A stretch of 30,124 nt of DNA from DASTCC01 sp035711465 (GTDB lineage Bacteria; Acidobacteriota; Vicinamibacteria; Vicinamibacterales; SCN-69-37), in assembly GCA_035711465.1 (NCBI GenBank), contig DASTCC010000167.1, forward strand, positions 1-30,124. Direction: 5' to 3'. Shown here in pieces: positions 14,522-22,783 of the stretch. How positions within the stretch are numbered: position 1 is the first letter of the stretch; each line of letters opens with the position of its first letter. Below the pieces are notes generated by a model. That model did no database searches. It was given only the letters and a program-made list of their open reading frames with translations, and had not been told where the DNA came from. A program made the position numbers and the translations under genes.

Positions 14522-15085
14522 ATGCGACTCGTCACCTACGGCGGCGCCTGCAGTCTGGATGGTTACATCGCCCGCGCCGACGGGTCGGTGGACTGGCTGC
14601 ACTTCAGTCCCGACGTCGCCGCAATCATGAAGGACTACTGGGCTCGTATCGACACGATGCTCGTGGGCCGCAAGACCTGGGAGGTGATGGCGGCGTCCTT
14701 CGGCGGCGGCCGGGCGCGCCCGTCGAAGCGCAAGAACGCGACGAAGGCCGGCCGAATCCAGACCTACGTGTTCTCGCGCACGCTGTCTGACGATCCGGCG
14801 CCGGGCGTCACGCTGGTCCGCGACGATCCGGGCGCGTTCGTCACGCGACTGAAATCCGGGCCGGGCAAGGACATCTGCGTCATGGGCGGCGGCGAGCTCG
14901 CCGGGTCGCTCTTTGCCGCCGGCGTCATCGACGAGGTCGGCTTCAACATCCAGCCGGTGCTGCTCGGCGGGGGGATTCCGGCGTTCGTGAGCGCCGGCCG
15001 GGAGACGCCGCTCGAGCTCGTCGAGTGCCGGCAGATCGACGGCGGGTGTGTGTACGTCTCGTACCGCACCCGAACGTCCCGGTAG
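14522..15085 (+). CDS. RibD C-terminal/dihydrofolate reductase-like protein, 187 aa
   Basis: NADPH-dependent reductase fold. MRLVTYGGACSLDGYIARADGSVDWL is the typical start of YwjB/YyaP-like proteins (S-DGYIA). IDTMLVGRKTWEVM is the conserved GRkTyE region, DICVMGGGELAGSLFAAGVIDEVGFNIQPVLLGGGIPAF the nucleotide-binding GGG and DE-x-P-LLG-G-P-F signature of the RibD-C family. The start is set by AGGAGG at 14511-14516, five bases before ATG. It is under control of the divergent TetR through twin operators. The natural substrate is unknown; detoxification or a pterin/flavin-related reduction is possible. Confidence 0.88.
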   Translation: MRLVTYGGACSLDGYIARADGSVDWLHFSPDVAAIMKDYWARIDTMLVGRKTWEVMAASFGGGRARPSKRKNATKAGRIQTYVFSRTLSDDPAPGVTLVRDDPGAFVTRLKSGPGKDICVMGGGELAGSLFAAGVIDEVGFNIQPVLLGGGIPAFVSAGRETPLELVECRQIDGGCVYVSYRTRTSR

Positions 15086-15126
15086 ACCGCGATCGATTAC
15101 ACTGCCTTCTCCCCAAGGAGACTCCG

Positions 15127-16371
15127 ATGACTCGACGCGTCCTGCCTTTCCTCGTCGCCTCGGCGCTGGCGGTGTCGGCGATTGCTGGCCTTGGCGCCGA
15201 TCAAGCCGGCGGACAGCAGTCGGGTCAGCAGGCCGGCGGGCCGCAGGGCGGTCGCGGCCGCGGCGGCGGCAATCCGTTTCCCGGCGGCACGAACCCCGAC
15301 GGGTCGCTGCGGCCGTCACGGCCGGTGACGTCGCTCTTCACGCAGGACGCCTACACGCAGTACGAGATCCTCGAGCCGGGCAGCGCCTCGTTCCGGATCC
15401 TGTTCCTGCCGGAGACCACGCGCGCGGGCGCCACCGAGATCGTCAACGCGACCCGCGGCGGCAGCGAGGGATCGGGCATCGAGGTCTACGACCCGCGGAC
15501 GGGCAAAGCGGTTCCGTTCACCTACGACGCCGATCCGAACGATCCCGAGGCGCACGCGATTCGCGCGAAGCTGCCGTTTCCGGTGCCCGAAGGCGGCATC
15601 GGCCGCGTACTGATTTACAAGACGTATAAAGACGAGCGCACCTACATGATGAACGGCGAGGACATCGTCTGGGTGCGCAGCCTCAGCGGCTACCGGCTCG
15701 GCGTGCTGTTGCCCAAGGGCTTTGCCTTCATCTCGTCGAACGTCGCCGCGCAGCTGGCGACCACCAACACCGGGCAGCTCAAGCTTGCCTTCGCGAATCC
15801 CAGTGGTCAGAGCAACCCAGTGACGATCCACGCCCGCCGGACGACCGCGGCGTTCACGCCGACGCCGTACACGGACATGTTCTTCGACGACATCAAGACG
15901 CTCTACGACCTCGATGCGCCGGAGACCGGACGCATCCGCGTCGAGCAGACGTACAGCGACCTGCGCAAGGGCAAGCAGGCGAAGCTCGACACCCTCGGAT
16001 ATCTCGCTCTGAAGGATCTCAAGGTCGTCGATCTCGACACCGCCAAGACGCTGACGCCGTCCGGGACGGGCGCAGCGACCGTGGTCACGCTCGACGAGCC
16101 GATCGTGAACGATCGTCAGAGCGCGCATCTGCGCATCACCGGCACGCTGCAGGACGGCAGTTACAAGACGACCGGCGACGAGTTCGTGTTCACGCGCGAG
16201 TTGCACGGTCTGCGCAACACCGTGCTGCTGCCGGCCGGCTGGGACGTGGCGGCGGTGTCGCAGTCGGCCACGCTCGGCCTCTCGCAGGGGCGGGCGTTCG
16301 TCGCGCTCATCAACCTCAACGCCGAGAATCGCTACCAGGTGACGATTCGCGCGCGAAAGGCCGCGCGTTGA
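15127..16371 (+). CDS. Secreted protein of unknown function, 414 aa
   Basis: AAGGAG (15115-15120) precedes ATG 15127 by six bases. The signal peptide is MTRRVLPFLVASALAVSAIAGLGA, followed by a low-complexity Gln/Gly/Arg-rich linker (residues ~25-60). The body is strand-rich and has no cysteines that I can see: DAYTQYEILEPGSASFRILFLPETTRAGATEIVNATRGGSEGSGIEVYDPRTGKAVPF, VWVRSLSGYRLGVLLPKGFAFISSN, and a C-terminal FTRELHGLRNTVLLPAGWDVAAVSQSATLG. I do not recognise the family; it looks like a periplasmic beta-sandwich protein. TACACT at 15098-15103 is a possible -10. It is followed closely (27 bp) by a porin-like gene, suggesting shared transcription and an envelope role. Confidence 0.7.
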   Translation: MTRRVLPFLVASALAVSAIAGLGADQAGGQQSGQQAGGPQGGRGRGGGNPFPGGTNPDGSLRPSRPVTSLFTQDAYTQYEILEPGSASFRILFLPETTRAGATEIVNATRGGSEGSGIEVYDPRTGKAVPFTYDADPNDPEAHAIRAKLPFPVPEGGIGRVLIYKTYKDERTYMMNGEDIVWVRSLSGYRLGVLLPKGFAFISSNVAAQLATTNTGQLKLAFANPSGQSNPVTIHARRTTAAFTPTPYTDMFFDDIKTLYDLDAPETGRIRVEQTYSDLRKGKQAKLDTLGYLALKDLKVVDLDTAKTLTPSGTGAATVVTLDEPIVNDRQSAHLRITGTLQDGSYKTTGDEFVFTRELHGLRNTVLLPAGWDVAAVSQSATLGLSQGRAFVALINLNAENRYQVTIRARKAAR

Positions 16372-16398
16372 GGTCCAAGTCGGTCTAAGATGCCCGGG

Positions 16399-17586
16399 AT
16401 GCCGACTGCCGCCGCGCGGGCGATCCCGCGCCTCGGTCTCGTTGCCGCGATCTGCGCCTGGCCCGCGCTCGCCGCTGCGCAGACACCGGCTGTCGCCACG
16501 CCGCCGCCCGCGGCCACCGCGCCGCCGCCGGCGGTCCATGCCCAGCAGCAGCAACAGCACGAGATGGGGCAGCAGCTGGTCGAGCAGCGCGAGTATCCGT
16601 CGCTGCGCCTCGTCGGCTTCGGCGACGTCAACTTCTCGGTCACCGACAAGTCCGAAGGCGTGCCGCGCAACTTCTCGCTCGGACAGTTCGCGCTGCACCT
16701 GACCTCCGAGCTCTCGTCGCGGGTCACCTTCTTCGGCGAGCTCAGCTTCACCGCCCGCACGGATGCGGGCACCGGGACGCCGCCGGCGCCCGGCTTCAAC
16801 GCCGAAGTCGAGCGGATGATCATCCGCTTCGACCAGAGCGACAAGCTCAAGGTCTCGTTCGGCCGCTATCACACGCCGATCAACTACTGGAACACCGCGT
16901 TCCATCACGGCCAGTGGCTGCAGACGACGATTTCGCGGCCGGAGATGACGCAGTTCGGCGGCCGCTTCATTCCGGTGCACTTCATCGGCGGTCTCGTCGA
17001 AGGGGCGATTCCCGCCGCCGGCCTCAACCTCAACTACAAGGGCGGCATCGGCAACGGCCGCGCCACGGCGATCAGCCGCGGCGGCGACGCCGGCGACGTC
17101 AACGACGACATCGCCTGGCTCGCCAACGCGTTCATCAAGCCCGATCGACTCTACGGACTGCAGGTCGGCGGCGCCTTCTACCACGACACCATCACCACCG
17201 CGACCGAGGACATCGGCGAGGACATCGTCTCGGCGCACGCGGTGTGGGCGAAGGAAGAGCCCGAGTTGATCTTCGAATACGCCGGCGTCCGCCACGAGGC
17301 GCCCGGCGCATCGGCGACCTGGAGCCAGGCCTATTACGTGCAGGCCGCCTACCGGCTGCCGTACCAGGAGCGGAAGTGGAAACCGTACTTCCGCTTCGAG
17401 CACATCGGCATCGAGGACGGCGACGACGCGTTCGCGACCGTCCCGGAGCTCGACGGCGTGACGCTCGGTCTGCGTTTCGACTTGTCGCTCTACGCCGCGG
17501 TGAAAGGCGAGTATCGGACCTGGACGCGAGGCACCGATTCGGTCCGTAACCACGGCGGCTTTTTCCAGGTCTGCTTCACGTTCTGA
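16399..17586 (+). CDS. Porin-like outer-membrane beta-barrel protein, ~395 aa
   Basis: A signal peptide (IPRLGLVAAICAWPALAAAQ) is followed by a Pro/Ala-rich and Gln-rich segment, then alternating amphipathic strands (SLRLVGFGDVNFSVTD, FALHLTSELSSRVTFFGELSFT, FGRYHTPINYWNTAFHHGQWLQT, LYGLQVGGAFYHDTITT, KWKPYFRFEHIGIEDGDDAF, VTLGLRFDLSLYAAVKGEYRTW). The last residue is Phe (VCFTF), the usual outer-membrane assembly signal. ATG 16390 and 16399 are both in frame; 16399 is preferred because TAAGAT at 16386-16391, a plausible -10, overlaps the first. The stop overlaps the start of the next gene (TGATG), so this and the PstS-like protein are translationally coupled. Likely a channel for an anion or small solute. 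Confidence 0.75.
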   Translation: MPTAAARAIPRLGLVAAICAWPALAAAQTPAVATPPPAATAPPPAVHAQQQQQHEMGQQLVEQREYPSLRLVGFGDVNFSVTDKSEGVPRNFSLGQFALHLTSELSSRVTFFGELSFTARTDAGTGTPPAPGFNAEVERMIIRFDQSDKLKVSFGRYHTPINYWNTAFHHGQWLQTTISRPEMTQFGGRFIPVHFIGGLVEGAIPAAGLNLNYKGGIGNGRATAISRGGDAGDVNDDIAWLANAFIKPDRLYGLQVGGAFYHDTITTATEDIGEDIVSAHAVWAKEEPELIFEYAGVRHEAPGASATWSQAYYVQAAYRLPYQERKWKPYFRFEHIGIEDGDDAFATVPELDGVTLGLRFDLSLYAAVKGEYRTWTRGTDSVRNHGGFFQVCFTF

Positions 17587-18086
17587 TGACCATGCGACAC
17601 CAGGCCGGGACTTCGCGACGCGCGCTCTTCGCGCTGGCGCTCTGCCTCGTCCTCGGCGCCTGGTCCGCGCCGGCGATCTCGCAAGGCGAAGACATCGCCG
17701 TCGTCGTCCATCCGGGCGTCCCGGTCGACAACCTCACCACCGCCGAGCTGCGTCGCATCCTGCTCGGCGACCGCGAGTTCTGGCCGTCGGGCGATCGCAT
17801 CACGCTGCTCATCCGCGCCCCGGTCGCGCGCGAGCGCGACGTGATCGTCAAGACGCTCTGCGAGATGACCGAAGCGCAGTTCCGCCAGCATTGGATCGGC
17901 AAGGTATTCCGCGCCGAGACGCCGAGTGGCCCGAAGATCGTCTACTCGGCGGAGATGGCGCGCGACCAGGCGAGCCGTCTCGCCGGTGCGATCACCTTCC
18001 TGCCGATGTCGCAGGTCGGTTCCGGGCTGAAGGTCGTCCGCGTCGACGGCCGCTCGCCCGGGCAGCCGGGGTACAGGCTGAAGTAG
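17586..18086 (+). CDS. PstS-like periplasmic substrate-binding domain protein, 166 aa
   Basis: A signal peptide (RRALFALALCLVLGAWSAPAISQG) precedes a single short domain: DIAVVVHPGVPVDNLTTAELRRILLGDREFWPSGDRITLLIRAP, VIVKTLCEMTEAQFRQHWIGKVFRAE, and AITFLPMSQVGSGLKVVRVDG. The phrases LTTAELRRILLGDREFWPSG and F-x-x-W-x-G-K match the PstS-like phosphate-binding family, but the length is about half of a full PstS. No permease or ATPase lies nearby, so it is not an ordinary ABC transporter component. Coupled to the porin by a TGATG overlap, it may sense or hand on a ligand entering through the porin. Confidence 0.72.
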   Translation: MTMRHQAGTSRRALFALALCLVLGAWSAPAISQGEDIAVVVHPGVPVDNLTTAELRRILLGDREFWPSGDRITLLIRAPVARERDVIVKTLCEMTEAQFRQHWIGKVFRAETPSGPKIVYSAEMARDQASRLAGAITFLPMSQVGSGLKVVRVDGRSPGQPGYRLK

Positions 18087-18156
18087 CTCGGCCTTCGACC
18101 TTCGCGGCTTGGGGCTTGCGGCCTGAGCTCGGCCTTCGGCCTCGCGGCTCTGGCGT
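18087..18156. repeat. 7-bp-period intergenic tract (ten units)
   Basis: About ten heptads in register follow the PstS-like stop codon: CTCGGCC, TTCGACC, TTCGCGG, CTTGGGG, CTTGCGG, CCTGAGC, TCGGCCT twice, CGCGGCT, CTGGCGT. The 16-mer CGCGGCTTGGGGCTTG at 18103-18118 recurs in inverted orientation at 18795-18810, on the other side of the hypothetical gene. Confidence 0.7.
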
Positions 18157-18187
18157 TCAAGGTACGCTGACCTCCTGACCGTTTTCC

Positions 18188-18727
18188 ATGGCTCCGCCGG
18201 CCGATGACAGATTGTTCGATGTCGTTGCAGGTCCCTTCCGCAGGGGTGTCGGATCCCGATCGCGCGATGCGATGCACGTCGACTACAAGCTCGACGTTCC
18301 TGCCACACCCGAGCGGCCGGCGCTGCTGAACGCGCTCGATACATGGGTTGGCATTCGACCACCATCACCACTCTTCGTCCACGCGAGGATGCTGACATTG
18401 GTGTTCAGCCGCCACGATCAATTGCTGGTGTCGCTCGACGCCTACATCGGCTCGGGCCTTGCCGCGATCGATTGTGTCGAGGTTCCAGCCGTGCGAGGCT
18501 CCGGCCAATTGCGCTTGAACATCAGCGCGGCACCGGAAGAAGAGGTTCGATTAGGTATTTCAGACGGCTGGAGATGTCGTTACGACAACACCCGTCGCTG
18601 TCTGCATTTCGCGTTCCCGCGCGCCGCCACCGATCCGACGTACTACCGGATCGCATCGACGCTCGCGATCGGTCTTCGCGACGGCGAACTGAGCGATATC
18701 TACATCGAAGAGCTGCGGGAGCCGTGA
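18188..18727 (+). CDS. Hypothetical protein, up to 179 aa
   Basis: I do not recognise this protein. ATG 18188 gives 179 residues; an in-frame ATG at 18272 gives 151 and begins MHVDYKLDVPATPERPALL, where the sequence starts to look well ordered. It appears to be a soluble cytoplasmic domain with no signal peptide or membrane helix: LFVHARMLTLVFSRHDQLLVSLDAYIGSG, GSGQLRLNISAAPEEEVRLGISDGWRCRYDNTRRCLHFAF, IASTLAIGLRDGELSDIYIEELREP. The alternating hydrophobic pattern suggests a beta-rich fold. Its codons include more A/T-ending ones (GATTGT, TTAGGTATT) than its neighbours. It is bracketed by two 7-bp-period tracts that share a 16-bp inverted repeat, which raises the possibility of later acquisition. 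Confidence 0.55.
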   Translation: MAPPADDRLFDVVAGPFRRGVGSRSRDAMHVDYKLDVPATPERPALLNALDTWVGIRPPSPLFVHARMLTLVFSRHDQLLVSLDAYIGSGLAAIDCVEVPAVRGSGQLRLNISAAPEEEVRLGISDGWRCRYDNTRRCLHFAFPRAATDPTYYRIASTLAIGLRDGELSDIYIEELREP

Positions 18728-18753
18728 GTCGAGCTTTCGCGATCCCGCGTCTC

Positions 18754-18830
18754 GAGCCGAAAGCCGAGCACAGGAGCCCCAAGGCCGAAAGCCCCAAGCC
18801 CCAAGCCGCGAGGGCGAAGCCCGAGCCCGC
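18754..18830. repeat. 7-bp-period intergenic tract (eleven units)
   Basis: Eleven heptads in register, consensus AAGCCCC: GAGCCGA, AAGCCGA, then variants, AAGCCCC twice, AAGCCGC, GAGGGCG, AAGCCCG, AGCCCGC. The tract fills the space between two convergent genes (stops at 18727 and 18836) and is inverted relative to the tract at 18087-18156. Its position would allow it to act as a bidirectional transcript end. Confidence 0.75.
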
Positions 18831-18835
18831 CAGCG

Positions 18836-21229
18836 TCAATTCAAATTGAGCTTCTTCTTCAGCGCCACGAACCGCGGATCATCGCGCAGCGCCTGGAACC
18901 ACGGCACGATGTGAATCTGAGCCATGGCGAAGTCGTGCTCGTCGTAGGCGCGATCGAGCAGGTCGAGTGCGGCGGTGCGGTTGCCGATCGCGGTATGGAC
19001 GATCGCGAGCGCGGAGGACGGGACGTAGACCTTGGTGGCGAGCGTCTGCAGCTCGTTCAGCGTCTTCTGCGCCGCGACCGAGTCGCCCTTGCGCGCGTGC
19101 GCGGCGGCGAGGTGGCCGATCACGATCGGGCTGTTCTGCGACAGATCGAGCGCGCGCCGCAGATGCCGGAGCGCTTCGTCGTGCTGCCCGTCCGCGCTGA
19201 GCGCGAGGCCGAGGCCGCGATGCGCCGACACCGAGTTGGCGTCGAACTCCAGCGTCCGTTCGAACTGGCCGATCGCGCCGGCGCGCTGGCCGGCGAAGAG
19301 CAGGTACCAGCCGAGATCGGCGTTGACGATCGGCGACAGCGGCTCGAGCTCCTGGGCGCGGCGCACCTCGATGATCGCGTCCGACAGCCGGTTCATCGTC
19401 GCCAGGTACATCGCGTAGGCGTTGTGCGCGAGCGCCGACGACTGGTTGAGCGCCAGACCCCGCTGGAACTCGCGCTCGGCGGCCGGCCAGTCCCAGTCGA
19501 GCAGCAGCTTGATCTGTCCGAGCGAGACGTGCGCTTCGGCGAGGTTGGGATCGATCTGGAGGGCACGTTCCGCGGCGGTCTTCGCCTCGGTGATTGCCTC
19601 GACCCAGTACGAGCCGAGCAGCAGGTTGGCGTCGGCGAGGCCGGCCCAGGCGACGGCGTAGTTCGCGTCACGCGCGATCGCTTCGTTGAAGTGCTGGATG
19701 GCGCGCTGGTAGCCCTCGATCGTGCCCTTCTGCTGGTAGTAGCGGCCCTGCAGATAGTGCTGATACGCGTCGGGGTTGTCGGTGGCGCGCTTGGTCGCCT
19801 TCTCGAGGCGCTCGCCCGAGAGCCGCGGACGGACCTTGTCCAGGATCTCCTTCGCGATCTCGTCCTGGACGGCGAGCAGGTCCGCTGCCCGCCGGTTGTA
19901 GCGGTTGCCCCAAATCTGGCTGCCCGTCGCGACATCCATCAGATCGGCCTGGATGATCAGTCGATCGCCCACGGCCGTGATCCGTCCGGTGACGACGGCC
20001 TTGACGTTGAGCTGCCGACCGATCGCCTGCGCGTCTTCCTTGCTGTCCTTGTAGCGGAACGCGACGCTGCGCGCGATGACGCGCAGATCGGGCAACGAGG
20101 ACAGACCGTTGATCAGCGTCTCGGTGATGCCGTCGGTCAGGTATTCGGTGTCGTCCTTCTGCGATTCGGCGACGAACGGCAGGACGGCAATCGACTCGAT
20201 GCCCGGACCGCGCCAGAGCATGAAGTAAGCGGCGGCAGCGATCGCCGCGAGCACCACGAGGGCGGCGCCGGCGAGAAGCGCCGGTCGGCGACTGGGTCGC
20301 ACGGCCACGGGCGCCGACGCCGATGTCGCGGCTACCCCGGTCGGTCGCGTGCCGAGCTGCCCCGAATCGGCTTCGCGCCGGAGGCGCTTCAGATCCGCGT
20401 GAAGCTCGGCGGCGGTCTGGTAGCGGAGGCTGCGGTCCTTCTCGAGCAGCTTCTCGATGATCCGCTCGAGCTCGTAGGGCACCGAAGCGTTCACTTCGCA
20501 CGGACGCTCGGGCGTGCCGTGCAGGATCTTGTCGAAGACGACCGCCGAGGTGCGTCCCGCGAACGGATCCTTTCCGGTCGCCATCTCGTAGAGCACGACG
20601 CCGAACGAGAACAGATCGCTGCGCGCGTCGAGCTCTTCGCCGCGCGCCTGCTCCGGCGACATGTAGGCGATGGTGCCGAGCGTCTCGCCCGACGCCGTCG
20701 CCTTCGGCGATCCCGGCGCCAGCGTGGTGTCGGCGAACGGATCGAAGCCGCCTTCCTGCGGCGCGAGCTTCGCCAGGCCGAAGTCCAGGACCTTGGCCTG
20801 CCCGCGATCGGTGATGAAGATGTTCGCCGACTTGATGTCGCGATGGATGATGCCCGCCGAGTGCGCCGCGTCGAGCGCGTCGGCGACCTGCAGCGCCAGC
20901 TCGAGCACGACGTCCATCGGCATCGGCCCGTGTGCGATGCGCTGGCGCAGCGTGCTGCCGGCGAGCAGCTCCATGACGATGAAGGGCTGATCGCCGTGTC
21001 GGCCGATGTCGTAGAGCGCGCAGATGTTCGGATGGTTGAGCGCCGACGCGGTCCGCGCCTCGCGTTGGAAGCGCTCGCTCGCCAGCCGATCTTCCGACAG
21101 ACGCGCCGACAGGAATTTGACCGCGACCTGGCGTCCGAGACGGGTGTCCTCGCCGCGGTAAACGACACCCATCCCGCCTTCGCCCAGCTTGCTGATGATG
21201 CGGTAATGGGTAACGGTCTCGCCGATCAT
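18836..21229 (-). CDS. Serine/threonine protein kinase with TolB-N-like domain and TPRs, 797 aa
   Basis: Receptor-type Hanks kinase. Residues 9-275 are the kinase: glycine loop GEGGMG (16-21), ATP Lys38 in VAVKF, HRDIKSAN (129-136), DFG (149-151), and SPEQ at 191-194; all catalytic residues are present. A single transmembrane helix follows at ~316-338 (LLAGAALVVLAAIAAAAYFML). Next is a TolB-N/FlgO-like domain (IESIAVLPFVAESQKDDTEYLTDGITETLINGLSSLPDLRVIAR ... QIWGNRYNR), then TPR repeats to the end (AVAWAGLADANLLLGSYW, AEAHVSLGQIKLLLDWDW, VSAHRGLGLALSADGQHDEALRHLRRAL). Acidobacterial genomes have many such kinases. ATG 21229 is chosen because the family begins M-x-G-x-x-x-x-HY-R-I there and a promoter lies just upstream. 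It is divergent from the MATE gene. Confidence 0.93.
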   Translation of the reverse strand: MIGETVTHYRIISKLGEGGMGVVYRGEDTRLGRQVAVKFLSARLSEDRLASERFQREARTASALNHPNICALYDIGRHGDQPFIVMELLAGSTLRQRIAHGPMPMDVVLELALQVADALDAAHSAGIIHRDIKSANIFITDRGQAKVLDFGLAKLAPQEGGFDPFADTTLAPGSPKATASGETLGTIAYMSPEQARGEELDARSDLFSFGVVLYEMATGKDPFAGRTSAVVFDKILHGTPERPCEVNASVPYELERIIEKLLEKDRSLRYQTAAELHADLKRLRREADSGQLGTRPTGVAATSASAPVAVRPSRRPALLAGAALVVLAAIAAAAYFMLWRGPGIESIAVLPFVAESQKDDTEYLTDGITETLINGLSSLPDLRVIARSVAFRYKDSKEDAQAIGRQLNVKAVVTGRITAVGDRLIIQADLMDVATGSQIWGNRYNRRAADLLAVQDEIAKEILDKVRPRLSGERLEKATKRATDNPDAYQHYLQGRYYQQKGTIEGYQRAIQHFNEAIARDANYAVAWAGLADANLLLGSYWVEAITEAKTAAERALQIDPNLAEAHVSLGQIKLLLDWDWPAAEREFQRGLALNQSSALAHNAYAMYLATMNRLSDAIIEVRRAQELEPLSPIVNADLGWYLLFAGQRAGAIGQFERTLEFDANSVSAHRGLGLALSADGQHDEALRHLRRALDLSQNSPIVIGHLAAAHARKGDSVAAQKTLNELQTLATKVYVPSSALAIVHTAIGNRTAALDLLDRAYDEHDFAMAQIHIVPWFQALRDDPRFVALKKKLNLN

Positions 21230-21248
21230 GTCGGGGTCAAAACCTTGG

Positions 21249-21277
21249 ATCGTAGGCCCGTCGACGGGACGGGTCAA
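21249..21277 (-). promoter_or_regulatory. Kinase-gene promoter with a perfect 12-bp palindrome in the spacer
   Basis: On the minus strand, TTGACC (21272-21277) and TACGAT (21249-21254) are separated by 17 bp. The spacer holds the perfect palindrome CCCGTCGACGGG (21257-21268), centred in the promoter. A factor bound there would sit between the hexamers. The first ATG is 19 bp past the -10. Confidence 0.65.
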
Positions 21278-21341
21278 GCCAGTCCTTACCGTTCGACGCG
21301 ATCCTGGGCCGCCAGGTCGGTACCGCTGCCGGGGAGTGCCA

Positions 21342-21373
21342 GGCGCCCTCGAGGCGCCGTGAGGCGGTAGACT
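21342..21373 (+). promoter_or_regulatory. Possible MATE-gene promoter region
   Basis: TAGACT (21368-21373) is a plausible -10, 15 bp before ATG 21389. Where a -35 would be expected there is instead GGCGCC-CTCGA-GGCGCC (21342-21358). No Shine-Dalgarno sequence precedes the ATG. The inverted repeat may be a regulator site or chance in GC-rich DNA. Confidence 0.35.
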
Positions 21374-21388
21374 CTTGCCCACAATCAT

Positions 21389-22744
21389 ATGCGGGACTTC
21401 ACCAAAGGTGACGTCGGCGCGCATGTTCTGCAGTTATCCGCCTTCATCGCGCTGACGACGTTCTTCCAGACGCTCTATCTGGTCGTCGACATGTATTTCG
21501 TCGGCCGGCTGGGCAAGGAAGCCGTCGCCGGCGTAGCCCTCTCCGGCAATCTCATGATGATCGTCCTCGCCCTGACGCAGGCGCTGGGCGTCGGCGCGAC
21601 CTCGCTCATCGCCCAGGCGCTCGGCCGCCGCGATCGCGATCGCGCGGAGATCGTCTTCAATCAGACCCTGGTGGTCTCGACGATCGTCGCCTTCGGCTTC
21701 GCCGTGCTGACCTTTCTGCTGCGCGGCGTCTACAGCCGCTGGCTCGCCGCCGATCCGGTGACCGCGGCGCGAAGCGTCGAGTACCTGAACTGGTTCATCC
21801 CGGCGATGTCGCTGCAGTTCCTGCTGGTCGGCATGGGCGCGGCGCTGCGCGGCTCGGGCGACATGAAGATGCCGACGTTGATCCAGGTGGCGACCGTCCT
21901 TGCCAACATGGTCCTGGCGCCGCTCTTCATGTTTCCGCTCGGCATGGGCGTCGCCGGCGCGGCGTGCGCGTCGTTCGTCGCCATCCTGTTCGGCCTCGTC
22001 GCGTTCGTCGTCTACTTCGAGCGGCCCGCGAGCCTGCTGAAGTTCCGCCGCAGCGACTGGAAGCCGCAGCCACGGCTCTGGGGCGAGATGCTGAAGGTCG
22101 GCCTGCCGGTCGGCGGCGAGTTCGGCCTGATTTCGGTTTACATGATGCTGGTCTACAGCGTGCTGCGTCCCTTCGGCGCCGCCGCACAGGCCGGCTTCGG
22201 CATCGGCGTCCGGATCATGCAGTCGCTGTTCCTGCCGTCGGTGGCGATCGGCTTCGCCACCGCGCCGATCGCCGGCCAGAACTTCGGCGCGCGCCAGGGC
22301 GATCGCGTCCGCCAGACGTTCGCCGCGGCCGCGAAGATGAGCGCGGCGGTGATGACGCTGGGCACGCTCGTCTGCCACATCGCGCCGGCGGCGATGATCG
22401 CGTTCTTCAATCCCGATCCTGCCGTCGTCGGCTTCGGCACGGAGTACCTCCGCATCGTCAGCTGGATGTTCGTCGCCAGCGGGATGATCTTCGTCAGCTC
22501 GAGCGTGTTCCAGGGTATGGGGAACACGCTGCCGGCGCTCGGCAGCTCGGCGCTCCGGCTCCTGCTCTTCGCGCTGCCCGTGCTCGTCCTCTCGCACCAG
22601 GCCGGATTCCAGATCCGGCATGTCTGGTACCTGTCGATCGTGACGACGCTCATCCAGATGAGCGTGAGCCTGTGGCTGCTGCGGCGTGAGTTCGCGCGAC
22701 GGCTGGATTTCGAGTCGATGGTCCATCCCGTGCCCTCGGTTTGA
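21389..22744 (+). CDS. MATE family multidrug/metabolite exporter, 451 aa
   Basis: Polytopic inner-membrane cation-coupled exporter with twelve predicted helices in two six-helix halves. The first half has LSAFIALTTFFQTLYLVVDMYFVGRLGKEAVAGVALSGNLMMIVLALTQALGVGATSLIAQALGRRD, the hallmark of MATE proteins (D-x-x-FVGRLG, G-x-x-x-L-I-Q-x-x-G). MGAALRGSGDMKMPTLIQV and the second-half GFGIGVRIMQSLFLPSVAIGFATAPIAGQNFGARQ follow the family. Length is normal for the family (about 450). The start is ATG 21389, probably with a short or absent leader. Substrate cannot be inferred; the divergent kinase gene is the only regulatory neighbour. Confidence 0.92.
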   Translation: MRDFTKGDVGAHVLQLSAFIALTTFFQTLYLVVDMYFVGRLGKEAVAGVALSGNLMMIVLALTQALGVGATSLIAQALGRRDRDRAEIVFNQTLVVSTIVAFGFAVLTFLLRGVYSRWLAADPVTAARSVEYLNWFIPAMSLQFLLVGMGAALRGSGDMKMPTLIQVATVLANMVLAPLFMFPLGMGVAGAACASFVAILFGLVAFVVYFERPASLLKFRRSDWKPQPRLWGEMLKVGLPVGGEFGLISVYMMLVYSVLRPFGAAAQAGFGIGVRIMQSLFLPSVAIGFATAPIAGQNFGARQGDRVRQTFAAAAKMSAAVMTLGTLVCHIAPAAMIAFFNPDPAVVGFGTEYLRIVSWMFVASGMIFVSSSVFQGMGNTLPALGSSALRLLLFALPVLVLSHQAGFQIRHVWYLSIVTTLIQMSVSLWLLRREFARRLDFESMVHPVPSV

Positions 22745-22783
22745 TCGAGCGGCGCGCCCACCCTTGTTTGTCTTGGAGACGAC

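Noticed and set aside
18911..21370. 819-codon plus-strand frame opposite the kinase
   Set aside because: Shadow of the kinase/TPR gene; the minus strand has all kinase motifs and a promoter.
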